Part shown: in pieces, positions 1 through 10,083 of the stretch
Layout: each line of letters starts with the position of its first letter
Position numbering within the stretch: position 1 is the first letter of the stretch
NCBI GenBank assembly: GCA_018659605.1
Contig: JABJMA010000051.1
Coordinates: forward strand, 1 to 41,546
Source: Rickettsiales bacterium
GTDB lineage: Bacteria > Pseudomonadota > Alphaproteobacteria > Rickettsiales > JABIRX01
Reading direction: 5' to 3'
DNA: 41,546 nucleotides
Notes under the pieces: generated by a model
What the model was told of the DNA's origin: nothing
Database searches by the model: none
The model's input: only the letters and a program-made list of their open reading frames with translations
Translations under genes and position numbers: made by a program

Positions 1-308
1 AAGATTGCACCGATACCTAATACAGTAGCAATAGCAACACCCCAGGAAACTTTTCCTAGAAATAATGATACACCAATAAAAATAATGGCAAAGGCTGCGA
101 TAGATTTACCAACTCCACCTTGAACAATAGATAATGCATTACATAATATTTGCTCAAGATCTCCACCCTTACCTACTCCCGCGGTGGTCGAAGAACCAGT
201 CGCAAATGCCGGATCTGTTATGATCAAAGCTGCAAACAGCCCTAAAGCTATGGTTAATATGCTTGACAAAGAAAAGCCTTTATCAAATTTTGTTGAAAAA
301 GTGGACAT
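1..308 (-). CDS. virB2: TrbC/VirB2-family conjugal/type IV secretion pilin (partial, C-terminus beyond left edge)
   Basis: This frame is absent from long-ORF lists because it runs off the left edge; I translated it from the ATG at 306-308 on the minus strand. It gives about 102 residues. The N-terminus has a long hydrophobic signal segment (about residues 14-31) ending in a plausible AFA signal peptidase site near residue 36. A short Gly/Ser/Thr-rich stretch follows, then the VirB2-like pattern of an amphipathic helix containing ILCNALSIVQGGVGK, and two closely spaced hydrophobic segments (about 66-83 and 88 onward) separated by a GKVSWG turn. VirB2/TrbC proteins are the major pilus subunit of type IV secretion systems and are processed at the inner membrane. 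Rickettsiales often carry several virB2 copies. No other virB gene is visible here, so it may be a dispersed copy. Family call is firm; system membership is inferred. Confidence 0.8.
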   Translation of the reverse strand, partial: MSTFSTKFDKGFSLSSILTIALGLFAALIITDPAFATGSSTTAGVGKGGDLEQILCNALSIVQGGVGKSIAAFAIIFIGVSLFLGKVSWGVAIATVLGIGAI

Positions 309-462
309 TAGTTACCTCAATTATAGATTTAAATAATAATAAAACAGCTCAGAAAGCTTCTTAGAAACTTATATTAACATAAATTAAAAAATAAAGAAGT
401 AATTTGTTATTTTTTTATGAAGTAGTTCTATTTCTCGCTAGCCCTTATAGTTTTTATTGCCA
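309..462. other. AT-rich spacer between dciA-like and virB2-like genes
   Basis: No coding frame, tRNA-like fold or GC-rich repeat was seen here. It must hold the 5' leader of the minus-strand pilin gene. I could not single out a convincing promoter in the T-rich sequence. Confidence 0.4.
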
Positions 463-753
463 TTAAATGGCAATAAATTTTAACTTTGAGATTTTTAGCT
501 TTGAGAGATCATAGATTGATTGATATAATTGCTCCTGAGAATATAACATGCTACTTGCAAGGCTAGCTGCCTGCGTATGTATAATGAGTGTGTTTATATC
601 CCCTTGCTGAGTTATTTTATAGGGTGAAGAAAATTTTGCAATTTCTGGAGAAGTAAGTAATGCCCAATTCTCTTTTATTAAAAAAAGCTGGAAACTTTCT
701 TTTTTTAAGCTGTTCTTATAAAAGTTATCAATAGAGTGGTTAATTTTATGCAT
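463..753 (-). CDS. dciA: DUF721/DciA-like protein
   Basis: A 96-residue protein with the DUF721 (DciA) layout. A conserved Trp near residue 30 is followed by a 'sPEIAKFSSPYKI' block, a short beta stretch (TLIIHTQAASLASSM), and a helix of the type SQEQLYQSI. DciA is the ancestral bacterial loader of the DnaB replicative helicase, and short forms of this domain are common in alphaproteobacteria. The start ATG lies in a palindromic ATGCAT that also holds the ATG of the divergent gene at 748, so the two reading frames begin within six bases of each other. The assignment rests on pattern and size alone, so I am moderately confident of the family and less so of the loader function in this organism. 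Confidence 0.6.
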   Translation of the reverse strand: MHKINHSIDNFYKNSLKKESFQLFLIKENWALLTSPEIAKFSSPYKITQQGDINTLIIHTQAASLASSMLYSQEQLYQSIYDLSKLKISKLKFIAI

Positions 754-993
754 TATTTAAAAATTTTCTTAAGCAAGCCTTTATTCCTTGTGTTATTATT
801 ACTGTTTATTCTGCTTATCTTAGGTTTTTATTATAAAAGAGGCAAATTAAATAAACGCTCTATAATAAATATAATTTTTATTTTGGTCATTGTAATAATT
901 TGTTCCCTCGGATCTATATATTACATCTCGGTAAAAGACAGGCAAACATCCTATCAGCCTGCGAAAATTATAGATGGGGTTATAAAAAAATAA
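748..993 (+). CDS. DUF6111-like two-TM membrane protein
   Basis: An 81-residue protein with two hydrophobic segments (about residues 6-27 and 39-60) joined by a short basic loop (YYKRGKLNKRS). After them comes a tail reading YQPAKIIDGVIKK. Two TMs plus a C-terminal 'Y-x-P-A-x-x-x-D-G-x-I' motif, directly upstream of cca, matches the small alphaproteobacterial DUF6111 family as I remember it. A GTG at 736 is possible in frame. I prefer the ATG at 748 because AGAGTGG lies about eight bases upstream. It ends 15 nt before cca and is probably cotranscribed with it. Function is unknown. Confidence 0.55.
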   Translation: MHYLKIFLSKPLFLVLLLLFILLILGFYYKRGKLNKRSIINIIFILVIVIICSLGSIYYISVKDRQTSYQPAKIIDGVIKK

Positions 994-1008
994 AGTTTTT
1001 ACTAAATT

Positions 1009-2196
1009 ATGCTTAGAAAATTAGATGGAATAATTACAAGAGAGCCAGCCCTAATCGAATTTAGGCGCCTATTCTCTGAAAAAATAAAGGATTTTCGAGT
1101 TGTCGGTGGATTTGTTAGAAATTACTTAATTGGCACAAATAAATCTGATATTGATATAGCCACAACGCTAACACCAAAGGCATTACAGGAATTTTGCCTT
1201 GATAAAAATATTAAGTTTTTTGAAATAGGTGGTGCATATGGCTCAATAGGAATCAACATTCTTGGTCAAACAATTGAGATAACATCAACGCGACTTGATA
1301 TTAAAGCTTATGGTAGGCAGGCGGATGTTGAATATGTTGCGGATTGGCGGTTAGATTCAAAAAGGCGTGATTTTACCATTAATGCATTATATGTTGATTT
1401 TGATGAGATCTTATATGATTTTCATGGAGGTCAAACAGATCTAGCAAATAAAAAGATTAAATTTATAGGCGCGGCTCAAGATAGAATCAATGAAGATTAC
1501 TTGCGTATAATTAGAGCCTTTAGGTTTTCCTGCGAGTTACCTGGCTTTACCATAGATGGAAAAGATATAGCCAGCTTAGAAGCTAATATTAGCAAAGTAA
1601 AAGAACTTTCAAAAGAAAGGATAAAATCCGAATTATTTAGAATATTCCGCACTAAAGCAGCACCAATTTATTTGCAGGCATTTCAAGAGAATGGCTTATT
1701 AAGAGCATTAGATTTAGATTTAAACTCAAAGTTAAATTTTGTTCATAAGTGGGAATCTCTATCAGCAAGGTCGGAAATAATATTTATAGCAATTCTAAAT
1801 CAAGCTAAAGATTTCAAGCAACTTAAATATAATCTTGCTTTATCAAATGGCGAGCTATCTGAGATAAGGCTAATTATTAAATTTATGAATTGTAAAATTA
1901 GGCGTAGTGATATCTGTCAGCTTAGGGATGAAAATAAAATGCAAGTAATTGAAGAAATTCTTACAGCTAATTATTTAATATCAGAGATTTCCTTAGAGAA
2001 ATATCAAGAGCATTTGGAATTTGCACATAATTTAGAATTAGAAAAATTTCCAATATCTGGTAATGACTTAAAAATTAAGGGCATTACCGATGGTATAGAA
2101 ATTGGAAAAGTTCTAAAAGATCTAAAATCAAAATGGTACCAATCTGAATATAAATTAAGCCGCGAAGAGTTGCTAGAGATGGTTGAAATGTTGTAG
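1009..2196 (+). CDS. cca: CCA tRNA nucleotidyltransferase / poly(A) polymerase family
   Basis: This 395-residue enzyme adds or repairs the 3' CCA end of tRNAs using CTP and ATP. The nucleotidyltransferase head shows the GGFVR motif (33-37), the catalytic DID pair (Asp48, Asp50), RRDFTINAL (119-127) and the DRINEDYLRIIRAFRF neck motif (about 158-173), all in class II order. The length suits alphaproteobacterial Cca without an HD domain. The start ATG follows the small membrane gene by 15 nt. The stop codon TAG (2194-2196) is formed by the first bases of the GC-rich repeat that fills the 3' flank (half-site GTAGGGGCGGG), so the repeat defines the end of this protein. The opposing gene, mdh, converges on it. 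Confidence 0.95.
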   Translation: MLRKLDGIITREPALIEFRRLFSEKIKDFRVVGGFVRNYLIGTNKSDIDIATTLTPKALQEFCLDKNIKFFEIGGAYGSIGINILGQTIEITSTRLDIKAYGRQADVEYVADWRLDSKRRDFTINALYVDFDEILYDFHGGQTDLANKKIKFIGAAQDRINEDYLRIIRAFRFSCELPGFTIDGKDIASLEANISKVKELSKERIKSELFRIFRTKAAPIYLQAFQENGLLRALDLDLNSKLNFVHKWESLSARSEIIFIAILNQAKDFKQLKYNLALSNGELSEIRLIIKFMNCKIRRSDICQLRDENKMQVIEEILTANYLISEISLEKYQEHLEFAHNLELEKFPISGNDLKIKGITDGIEIGKVLKDLKSKWYQSEYKLSREELLEMVEML

Positions 2197-2466
2197 GGGC
2201 GGGAGGAATACATATATTCCTCCAATTTCATAATTCATATTTTATACTGGATGATGCAACTTGTAGGGGCGGGGTCCTCCCGCCCGTTTTTAAACAAACA
2301 TAAATCTTTGTTTGTTTACGGGGGGACGATTTAATTACCTCATTTCAACAATTGGGTATAGAATCTTGTTCCGGGCGGGAAGGAGGAATACACATATTCA
2401 GCCAATTTCATAATTTATATTTTATAACGGATGATGCAACTTGTAGGGGCGGGGTCCTCCCGCCCG
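2193..2466. repeat. GC-rich palindromic repeat block between cca and mdh (two units)
   Basis: Two tandem copies of a roughly 90-bp unit. Each has a left half-site rich in GGGCGGGAGGAATA, an AT-rich body (containing AATTTCATAAT and ATATTTTATA) and a perfect 24-nt hairpin. The hairpins are at 2263-2286 and 2443-2466: a GTAG lead, then GGGCGGG, a GTCCT loop, and CCCGCCC with a final G. A stretch of AT-rich sequence and decayed G-runs separates the units. The block spans the whole cca/mdh convergent junction. No T-run follows the hairpins, so they are not textbook intrinsic terminators. Confidence 0.9.
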
Positions 2467-2481
2467 CAGAGCAAGTGAGAT

Positions 2482-3429
<948 letters not shown>

Positions 3430-3451
3430 TTAATAATTAAATTAATAATTA

Positions 3452-3465
3452 TCTGCCAAAAGGCA
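3452..3465. other. Small perfect stem-loop upstream of mdh
   Basis: CTGCC-AAAA-GGCAG, a 5-bp perfect stem with a 4-nt loop, about 30 nt upstream of the mdh start (minus strand). No T-run follows on either strand, so it is not an obvious terminator. It may lie in the mdh leader. It could also be chance. Confidence 0.3.
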
Positions 3466-3523
3466 GAGTCGGGTAGCTTGTAGCGGATAATAGTAATTTC
3501 TCAAGAAAATTTATTGCAAGAAC

Positions 3524-3608
3524 TTAGGGGTATCCCTTGCGGGTAACCGTCTTGACGTATACGGGAAAATTCTCTTATTCCCTGGCGCCCACAAGGGGAT
3601 GCCCCTAC
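3524..3608. repeat. Decayed inverted-repeat element at the 3' end of rho
   Basis: An approximately 85-bp stretch begins with TTAGGGGTATCCCTTGCGGG and ends with the imperfect inverse CCACAAGGGGATGCCCCTAC. The termini resemble, but do not equal, the GC-rich hairpin family seen elsewhere in the window. It ends five bases before the rho stop codon. I read it as a related or parallel miniature element; the relationship to the main family is uncertain. Confidence 0.4.
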
Positions 3609-3612
3609 GATA

Positions 3613-5127
3613 TTAGCTTTGAGTCATTGAGTCAAAAAACTGAGGGTTACTTTTAGTTTTTTTAAGCCTTTCCATCAAAAACTCCATTGATTCTATAGTG
3701 CCCATTGATCCAATGATTTTTCGTAAAACCCACATTTTGTTTAATACATCCTTTGGCACAAGCAGATCTTCTTTTCGTGTCCCAGATTTGTTGATATCAA
3801 TAGCAGGAAAAATACGCTTATCTGCAACTTTCCTATCTAGAACAATCTCACAATTACCGGTTCCTTTAAATTCTTCAAAGATAACCTCGTCCATTCTAGA
3901 GCCAGTTTCAATCAGAGCCGTTGCAATAATTGTTAATGATCCGCCATTTTCTATATTTCTTGCTGCTCCAAAGAATCTCTTTGGTCTCTGTAAGGCATTC
4001 GAGTCAACACCACCTGTTAAAACCTTTCCAGAAGAAGGAACTACGGTATTATAGGCTCTGGCTAATCTTGTTAGAGAGTCTAACAAGATAACTACATCGT
4101 GACCTTGCTCAACCTTTCTTTTAGCCTTCTCTATTACCAGCTCAGCAAGTTGAACATGGCGAGTTGCTGGTTCGTCAAAAGTTGATGAGACAACTTCACC
4201 CTTAACTGAGCGGGCCATATCAGTTACTTCCTCAGGGCGCTCGTCAATTAGTAAAACCAATAATTCGCATTCAGGATTATTCTCTGTAATTGAATGAGCT
4301 ATATTTTGCATTAATACAGTTTTTCCAGTTCTTGGAGGAGCCACAATTAGAGCTCTTTGGCCTTTTCCCAGTGGAGATACTATATCTATTACCCTTGTGC
4401 TAAAATCTTTAGCATTAGAAGTTTCTAGATTTAGTTTTGAGTCAGGATAAAGAGGTGTCAGATTATCAAAATTTGTCTTTCTTCTCGATTTTGAAGGGTC
4501 TTGTTGATTTACTAGGTTTGCTTTTGCAAGGGCAAAGTAACGCTCACCCTTTTTTGGAGAGCGAATTTCTCCTGTAATAGTGTCACCAGTTCTAAGGCCT
4601 ATTCTTCTAATTTGATTTGGCGAAACATAAATGTCATCCGGACCGGACATATAGTTGGTTTCTGGAGATCTTAAAAACCCAAAACCATCATTTAATACAT
4701 CGAGGACTCCGCCACCTAATATTTTATTACCCTTATGGGCATGGTGTTTTAAAATTTGGAATAGCAAGTTTTGCTTTATTAATGTATCCGCATTCTCAAT
4801 GCCTAAATCCTGAGCAATGGCAACCAAATCTGCAGGGGCTGATTTTTTAAGGTCATCAAAAGTAACAGTTTCCTGTACCCTAGGAGGAGTATCGCCTCCA
4901 GTGCTTGCGTTATTTTTTTCCTTGTGATTCTCGGACTCATCAGAGTCCTTATGCTTGGATGTTTTGCTAGAGGCTTCAGAAGGAGGTGTGTTAGACACCT
5001 TATCTTCAGATAAGTTGGCTTTTTTGCCTAACTCTTTATCATCAGCATTGTTAAATTCAGCTTTGGTATTAGGTGTTGAAAAAATTCTACGAACGGTTCT
5101 TCTCGTACCGGTGGTTTCATTAGTCAT
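3613..5127 (-). CDS. rho: Transcription termination factor Rho, with extended disordered N-terminus
   Basis: Hexameric RNA-dependent ATPase that ends transcription. The protein is 504 residues, against about 420 in E. coli. The extra length is an N-terminal stretch (about 1-90) rich in Lys, Glu, Ser and Asn that looks disordered. Then come the Rho N-terminal helical domain (about 91-130), the cold-shock-like RNA-binding domain ([16 protein letters not shown] to about 205), and the RecA-like core with P-loop APPRTGKT (263-270) and Walker B region [11 protein letters not shown] (291-301). The [10 protein letters not shown] block and the C-terminal [12 protein letters not shown] block are also present. 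It lies downstream of hemJ on the same strand, about 115 nt away. Confidence 0.97.
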   Translation of the reverse strand: MTNETTGTRRTVRRIFSTPNTKAEFNNADDKELGKKANLSEDKVSNTPPSEASSKTSKHKDSDESENHKEKNNASTGGDTPPRVQETVTFDDLKKSAPADLVAIAQDLGIENADTLIKQNLLFQILKHHAHKGNKILGGGVLDVLNDGFGFLRSPETNYMSGPDDIYVSPNQIRRIGLRTGDTITGEIRSPKKGERYFALAKANLVNQQDPSKSRRKTNFDNLTPLYPDSKLNLETSNAKDFSTRVIDIVSPLGKGQRALIVAPPRTGKTVLMQNIAHSITENNPECELLVLLIDERPEEVTDMARSVKGEVVSSTFDEPATRHVQLAELVIEKAKRKVEQGHDVVILLDSLTRLARAYNTVVPSSGKVLTGGVDSNALQRPKRFFGAARNIENGGSLTIIATALIETGSRMDEVIFEEFKGTGNCEIVLDRKVADKRIFPAIDINKSGTRKEDLLVPKDVLNKMWVLRKIIGSMGTIESMEFLMERLKKTKSNPQFFDSMTQS

Positions 5128-5192
5128 AATTTTTGAAAATGTTTTGGAGGGTTGTTTGAAACAATAAGACTAAATGGTATATGTCCAAACTC

Positions 5193-5212
5193 AGCTTGTC
5201 AACAAGCTTTTT
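5193..5212. other. Stem-loop with T-run in the rho leader region
   Basis: AGCTTGT-CA-ACAAGCT forms a 7-bp perfect stem with a 2-nt loop, followed by TTTT on the plus strand. Both neighbours (hemJ and rho) are on the minus strand, where the run becomes AAAA before the hairpin. It is therefore not an intrinsic terminator for hemJ readthrough. It lies in the 5' leader of rho, a place where other bacteria autoregulate rho, but nothing here proves that role. Confidence 0.35.
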
Positions 5213-5244
5213 ACTTGGTCTCCGTATTTTTGCTAATAATTAAA

Positions 5245-5682
5245 TCAAAAAGGCTTAACTACGGCCATTATCACAATGACAATAAGGCAGATAGTAGGTA
5301 TTTCATTTATAATACGGTAGAAGCGCTCAGAATATTTATTGCTATCCTTATAAAAGCCCTTGCGAAGCTTTGCTAAAAATCCATGGAATCCAGCTAAAAT
5401 AATAACAAAGGTAAGCTTTGCGTGGAACCAGCCGCTTTGCATTAAGATATCACCATTAATTTTAACTAATAATATGCCAAAAATAAAAGTAAAAATCATT
5501 GCAGGATTAGCAATATATCTCAATAGCCTAACTTCCATTATCTTTAACATTTCTGAGCTATCAGATTTAGGTAATGCGCTAGCATGATATACATATAATC
5601 TGGGCAGATAAAACAACGCGGCCATCCAGGCTACTAGGGAGATTATATGAAAGGCTTTAATCCATAAGTAATAAGTGATCAT
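5245..5682 (-). CDS. hemJ: Protoporphyrinogen IX oxidase HemJ
   Basis: A 145-residue membrane protein of the HemJ (UPF0093) family, which oxidises protoporphyrinogen IX to protoporphyrin IX in haem synthesis where HemG and HemY are absent. The N-terminus WIKAFHIISLVAWMAALFYLPRLYVYH is diagnostic: His12 and the FYLPRLYVYH block (24-33) are conserved. Later GWFHAKL contains the conserved His87 and Lys89. About four membrane segments are visible. It starts one base after the end of the TraX-like gene on the same strand, so the two are likely cotranscribed, with rho further downstream. Haem supply fits the bc1 and oxidase genes in the window, though they are not adjacent. Confidence 0.9.
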   Translation of the reverse strand: MITYYLWIKAFHIISLVAWMAALFYLPRLYVYHASALPKSDSSEMLKIMEVRLLRYIANPAMIFTFIFGILLVKINGDILMQSGWFHAKLTFVIILAGFHGFLAKLRKGFYKDSNKYSERFYRIINEIPTICLIVIVIMAVVKPF

Positions 5683-5683
5683 C

Positions 5684-6406
5684 TTAGCTAATATAAAATT
5701 CTATTATTTTGAATAAGGCTAAATGCACAAAGTAAATTTGTAACGCATATTTTCCTAAGAAATATACGATATAATCAACAAGGGCTTTGTCCTTAGGGTA
5801 TGATTGAGGTTCTATTCTTCCCATAATAATAAATATTGTTACAATATAGCTGAATAAGAATAAAGGTTCTATAGTTATATTGGACAATAAGTTTAGAGCT
5901 AAGAAATATAAGGCCCCAAGAAAGATCATGAAGAAATTCTTCTGCGGGTGATTGATTCGAGTAATATGCCCTAATAAATAAGGCATAACGGCCAAAGATG
6001 AATATTCAAAAATATGCAATGTTGGAAATGTTATAAACATTAAAAATGCTATAGCTATAGAATCTGATAGCGAGAACCTAAGATCTTTATTTGATAAGAT
6101 GCTATTAAAGTAACGCAAGATAAATAATGTGATTAATATATTAGGAGCAAGTTTACCAAATAAAATGAAGTCTATAATGGTAATGGAGAGTCCCAGGGTT
6201 ATTAGGCTACAATCCATTTTTTTAGAGTTGGAAAATGCAACTAGGAAGAAAAAGACGGGAGCTGCACCACGCCCAATGATTCGAAGCATTGCAAGATCTG
6301 GCATAAAAAAGGCGCCAATATGATCAATAATCATTGCGATAATAGCAAAGCTCTTCAGCAGGTCGTAATTATAATTCCTCTTTGCAGAGATTATGTTCCT
6401 TTTCAT
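5684..6406 (-). CDS. TraX-family membrane protein
   Basis: A 240-residue polytopic membrane protein. Its N-terminus reads YDLLKSFAIIAMIIDHIGAFF (about 14-34), the signature of the TraX family: an aromatic residue, 'LK.fAi..MiiDHiG' and a downstream GRGAAPVFFFLVAF helix. About seven or eight hydrophobic segments are visible. TraX of the F plasmid acetylates pilin, and the family is related to membrane acyltransferases. Chromosomal members have other, mostly unknown acyl-transfer targets. The gene lies directly upstream of hemJ (1 nt apart) and about 70 nt downstream of ilvC. It could conceivably modify the VirB2-like pilin encoded nearby, but nothing in the sequence ties them together. Confidence 0.75.
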   Translation of the reverse strand: MKRNIISAKRNYNYDLLKSFAIIAMIIDHIGAFFMPDLAMLRIIGRGAAPVFFFLVAFSNSKKMDCSLITLGLSITIIDFILFGKLAPNILITLFILRYFNSILSNKDLRFSLSDSIAIAFLMFITFPTLHIFEYSSLAVMPYLLGHITRINHPQKNFFMIFLGALYFLALNLLSNITIEPLFLFSYIVTIFIIMGRIEPQSYPKDKALVDYIVYFLGKYALQIYFVHLALFKIIEFYIS

Positions 6407-6475
6407 AATTATTCACTTAGTAACGAAGCCTCCCATAAAGCTCTTGGCAACATAAGTATTTATACTGGCTTTAAA

Positions 6476-7519
<1,044 letters not shown>

Positions 7520-7540
7520 TTAATTGAAATATGAGTTATT

Positions 7541-7577
7541 CATTGTGTAATAACAATGAGCATAATATCATATGCTC
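7541..7577. promoter_or_regulatory. Two adjacent inverted repeats in the ilvC/holB divergent region
   Basis: CATTGT-N6-ACAATG at 7541-7558 is followed immediately, sharing one base, by GAGCATA-N6-TATGCTC at 7558-7577. Both have equal 6-nt spacers, as paired operator half-sites often do, and they lie between divergent starts. A protein-binding site controlling ilvC, holB or both is plausible, but no regulator gene is adjacent. Confidence 0.35.
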
Positions 7578-7611
7578 GCAATCTATTTAGAATATTTATA
7601 TATAATTTGCA

Positions 7612-8538
7612 ATGTCAAATATCATGCAATATTACCAGCCAGAGCTTACCAGGCTCTCTGGTCTATATCAAAAAAACAATATGCATTCCGCCTTGTTGAT
7701 AACGGGGGCGGAGGCTAGCTATCTTGATGTTTTCTGTAAGCATCTTGCATGCAGCATGTTAAACATAAATGTTGAGCAGGATTTTTGTCCTGATTTGCAA
7801 ATCATAAAATATGATGAAACAAAAGTACAAAAGTCTATAGCTGTAGATAATATCAGAAAAATAAATAATTTTATGTTGCAAACCTCTTATAATGGCGGTG
7901 CTAAGGTTGTGATTATAAATAGCGTTAATCATTTAAATAAAAATTCGGCAAATGCTCTGTTAAAAATTTTAGAAGAACCGCCTAAAAACAGCTATTTTCT
8001 ATTAATTTGTCACAATAAAGATAATGTGATGGATACAATTAAGTCTCGAGCAATTACTATAGACTTACCAAGGTTAGACTTGTCTAAGACTATAAGTATC
8101 TTGGAGTCTAAATTCATAGATCATGATCAGGCAGTAATTAAAAATGCAGCTATGATTTTTTCAGGCTCAATTGAATATGCGGCAAAATATCTTGAGGAGG
8201 ATATTGATAAAATCTACAGCCAAATAGATATATTGAGCAGCAATACTCATTCGCTTGATATTGAGAATATGGTCGGCAAGTTTAATCTCAAAGATGAATT
8301 TATCTTCATGTCGATCATAAAGATAATCTATCATCTTTGTTATATTAAGATTGCCCCACCTCGAGACACACAGGATCTTTTCGCAGTATCTGATGTCGAG
8401 CAGGAGCAGTTTAAACTGCAGCCAAGAACGGTAGAGTTTTTGGATAGTTTTACCACCAATTTAGATGAGTTGAAAATCTACAATCTAGACAAAGCTAACT
8501 TTCTGCGTATTTATCTAACAAAATTCAAGTCTCTTTAA
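7612..8538 (+). CDS. holB: DNA polymerase III delta-prime subunit
   Basis: A 308-residue clamp-loader subunit of the AAA+ fold. The recognisable core is the 'VDNIRKINNFM' block (78-88), an acidic-replaced Walker B region (VVIINSVNHLN) and the hallmark NALLKILEEPPKNSYFLLI (114-132), then TIKSRAITIDL. The normal P-loop position holds LLITGAEASYLD, so there is no working P-loop, as expected for delta-prime. A TATAAT at 7601-7606 lies only five bases before the ATG at 7612. If it is the -10 element, transcription would begin at or just inside the start, giving a leaderless mRNA or true initiation at the second Met (7624). It is followed by metG after 6 nt. Confidence 0.88.
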   Translation: MSNIMQYYQPELTRLSGLYQKNNMHSALLITGAEASYLDVFCKHLACSMLNINVEQDFCPDLQIIKYDETKVQKSIAVDNIRKINNFMLQTSYNGGAKVVIINSVNHLNKNSANALLKILEEPPKNSYFLLICHNKDNVMDTIKSRAITIDLPRLDLSKTISILESKFIDHDQAVIKNAAMIFSGSIEYAAKYLEEDIDKIYSQIDILSSNTHSLDIENMVGKFNLKDEFIFMSIIKIIYHLCYIKIAPPRDTQDLFAVSDVEQEQFKLQPRTVEFLDSFTTNLDELKIYNLDKANFLRIYLTKFKSL

Positions 8539-8544
8539 ATAATC

Positions 8545-10083
8545 ATGGATAATTTCTATATTACTACTCCAATTTATTATGTTAATGATAAGCCGCATAT
8601 AGGCCATGCCTACACGACTCTAGCATGCGATGTGGTAGCACGTTTTAAAAGGCAGGATGGTTATAATGTAAAATTTCTAACTGGTACGGATGAGCATGGT
8701 TTAAAGGTTGCGCAATCAGCAGAGAAACAATCCATAGACCCTAAGACATTTACCGATCAGGTGTCTCAACATTTTCGGGAGCTTACTCGAGCAATGAACT
8801 TTACGGAAGATGATTTTATCCGCACTACCGAGGATAGGCACATAAGGGCAGCAAGTAGTTTTTGGATAGCTTTGCAAAAGAATGGTTATATTTATAAGGG
8901 CAAATATGCTGGATTTTATTCGATTCGTGATGAGGCTTATTATAACGAAGAGGAGCTAATTGACGGCAAGGCTCCTACAGGCGCTGAAGTTGAATGGAGT
9001 GAGGAAGAGACTTATTTTTTTAAGCTTTCTGAGTTTCAAGATAAGTTATTAGATTTCTATCAAGCAAACCCGGATTTTATTAAGCCAAAATCTCGATATA
9101 ATGAAGTTGTATCATTTGTTAGAGGTGGCAAGGATTATAAAAAAGGAGCATTGCGAGATTTGTCAATTTCTCGAACTACATTTAGCTGGGGAGTGAAGGT
9201 TCCTGGTGACGAGAAGCATGTTATGTATGTATGGCTTGATGCTTTAACTAACTATCTATCGGCCTTAGGATTTCCAGAGACAGATAATAGCGAATATCAG
9301 AATTTTTGGCCGGCAGATATTCATGTAGTAGGCAAAGATATTTTACGTTTTCATGCGGTATATTGGCCTGCATTCCTTATGGCAGCAGATTTGCCATTAC
9401 CAAAAGCAATTTTTGCACATGGTTGGTGGACTAATGAAGGTGAAAAAATCTCTAAATCAATAGGAAATGTAATTGACCCATTTCAAATAAGCAATGAATT
9501 TGGCCTAGACCAAATGCGCTATTTCCTACTTAGCCATGTTATATTTGGTAATGATGGTGATTTTTGTAAAGAGGAATTAATCCGCAAAACTAACTCTGAT
9601 TTATCTAATAATATTGGGAATTTGGCGCAGCGAATTTTAACTATGGTGGCCAAGAATTGTAATGGGCTAGTTCCAAATAACAAGAATCTTAATGATGAAG
9701 ATCAAGAGCTAATAAATAAGGGTTATGATCTAATAAATATTTTACGTCAGCATATTCAAAATATGAATTTTTCTGCATATCTTGCTGAAGTTATAAAGTT
9801 TAGTAATTTGGCCAATGAATATGTTGATAAGAACGCTCCTTGGCAGTTACGCAAAACCGACATTAAGAGAATGGAGTTGGTGTTATATACAATCCTTGAG
9901 GTAATTAGAATTATAGCAATTTATCTACTTAGTTTCATACCGGATTCGGCAAATAAGTTGCTTGATTTGGTCGCAGTAACTGAGGGCGAGAGAGAATTAA
10001 GCAGAGTGAATAGTAAGTTTGCGCTAATCTCTGGTGTTAGGCTACCTTCTCCGGCACCAGTTTTTCAAAGATATTCTATATGA
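8545..10083 (+). CDS. metG: Methionyl-tRNA synthetase
   Basis: A 512-residue class I aminoacyl-tRNA synthetase that charges tRNA-Met. The HIGH signature is present exactly as PHIGHAYT (His18-His21). The KMSKS loop is KISKS (about 301-305, in GEKISKSIGN). The insertion domain carries 'FYSIRDEAYYNEEEL' and lacks a four-cysteine zinc knuckle, placing it with the zinc-less short MetRS common in alphaproteobacteria. There is no C-terminal EMAP/tRNA-binding domain. It lies 6 nt after holB and overlaps the next gene by an ATGA (10080-10083), so the three are probably cotranscribed. The TGA here is a genuine stop codon, which matters for the interrupted gene at 12917. Confidence 0.97.
   Translation: MDNFYITTPIYYVNDKPHIGHAYTTLACDVVARFKRQDGYNVKFLTGTDEHGLKVAQSAEKQSIDPKTFTDQVSQHFRELTRAMNFTEDDFIRTTEDRHIRAASSFWIALQKNGYIYKGKYAGFYSIRDEAYYNEEELIDGKAPTGAEVEWSEEETYFFKLSEFQDKLLDFYQANPDFIKPKSRYNEVVSFVRGGKDYKKGALRDLSISRTTFSWGVKVPGDEKHVMYVWLDALTNYLSALGFPETDNSEYQNFWPADIHVVGKDILRFHAVYWPAFLMAADLPLPKAIFAHGWWTNEGEKISKSIGNVIDPFQISNEFGLDQMRYFLLSHVIFGNDGDFCKEELIRKTNSDLSNNIGNLAQRILTMVAKNCNGLVPNNKNLNDEDQELINKGYDLINILRQHIQNMNFSAYLAEVIKFSNLANEYVDKNAPWQLRKTDIKRMELVLYTILEVIRIIAIYLLSFIPDSANKLLDLVAVTEGERELSRVNSKFALISGVRLPSPAPVFQRYSI

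Noticed and set aside
2204-2286. Hairpins as intrinsic terminators
   Set aside because: The stems are GC-rich but no run of T follows, so a standard Rho-independent terminator is not supported; function is left open.
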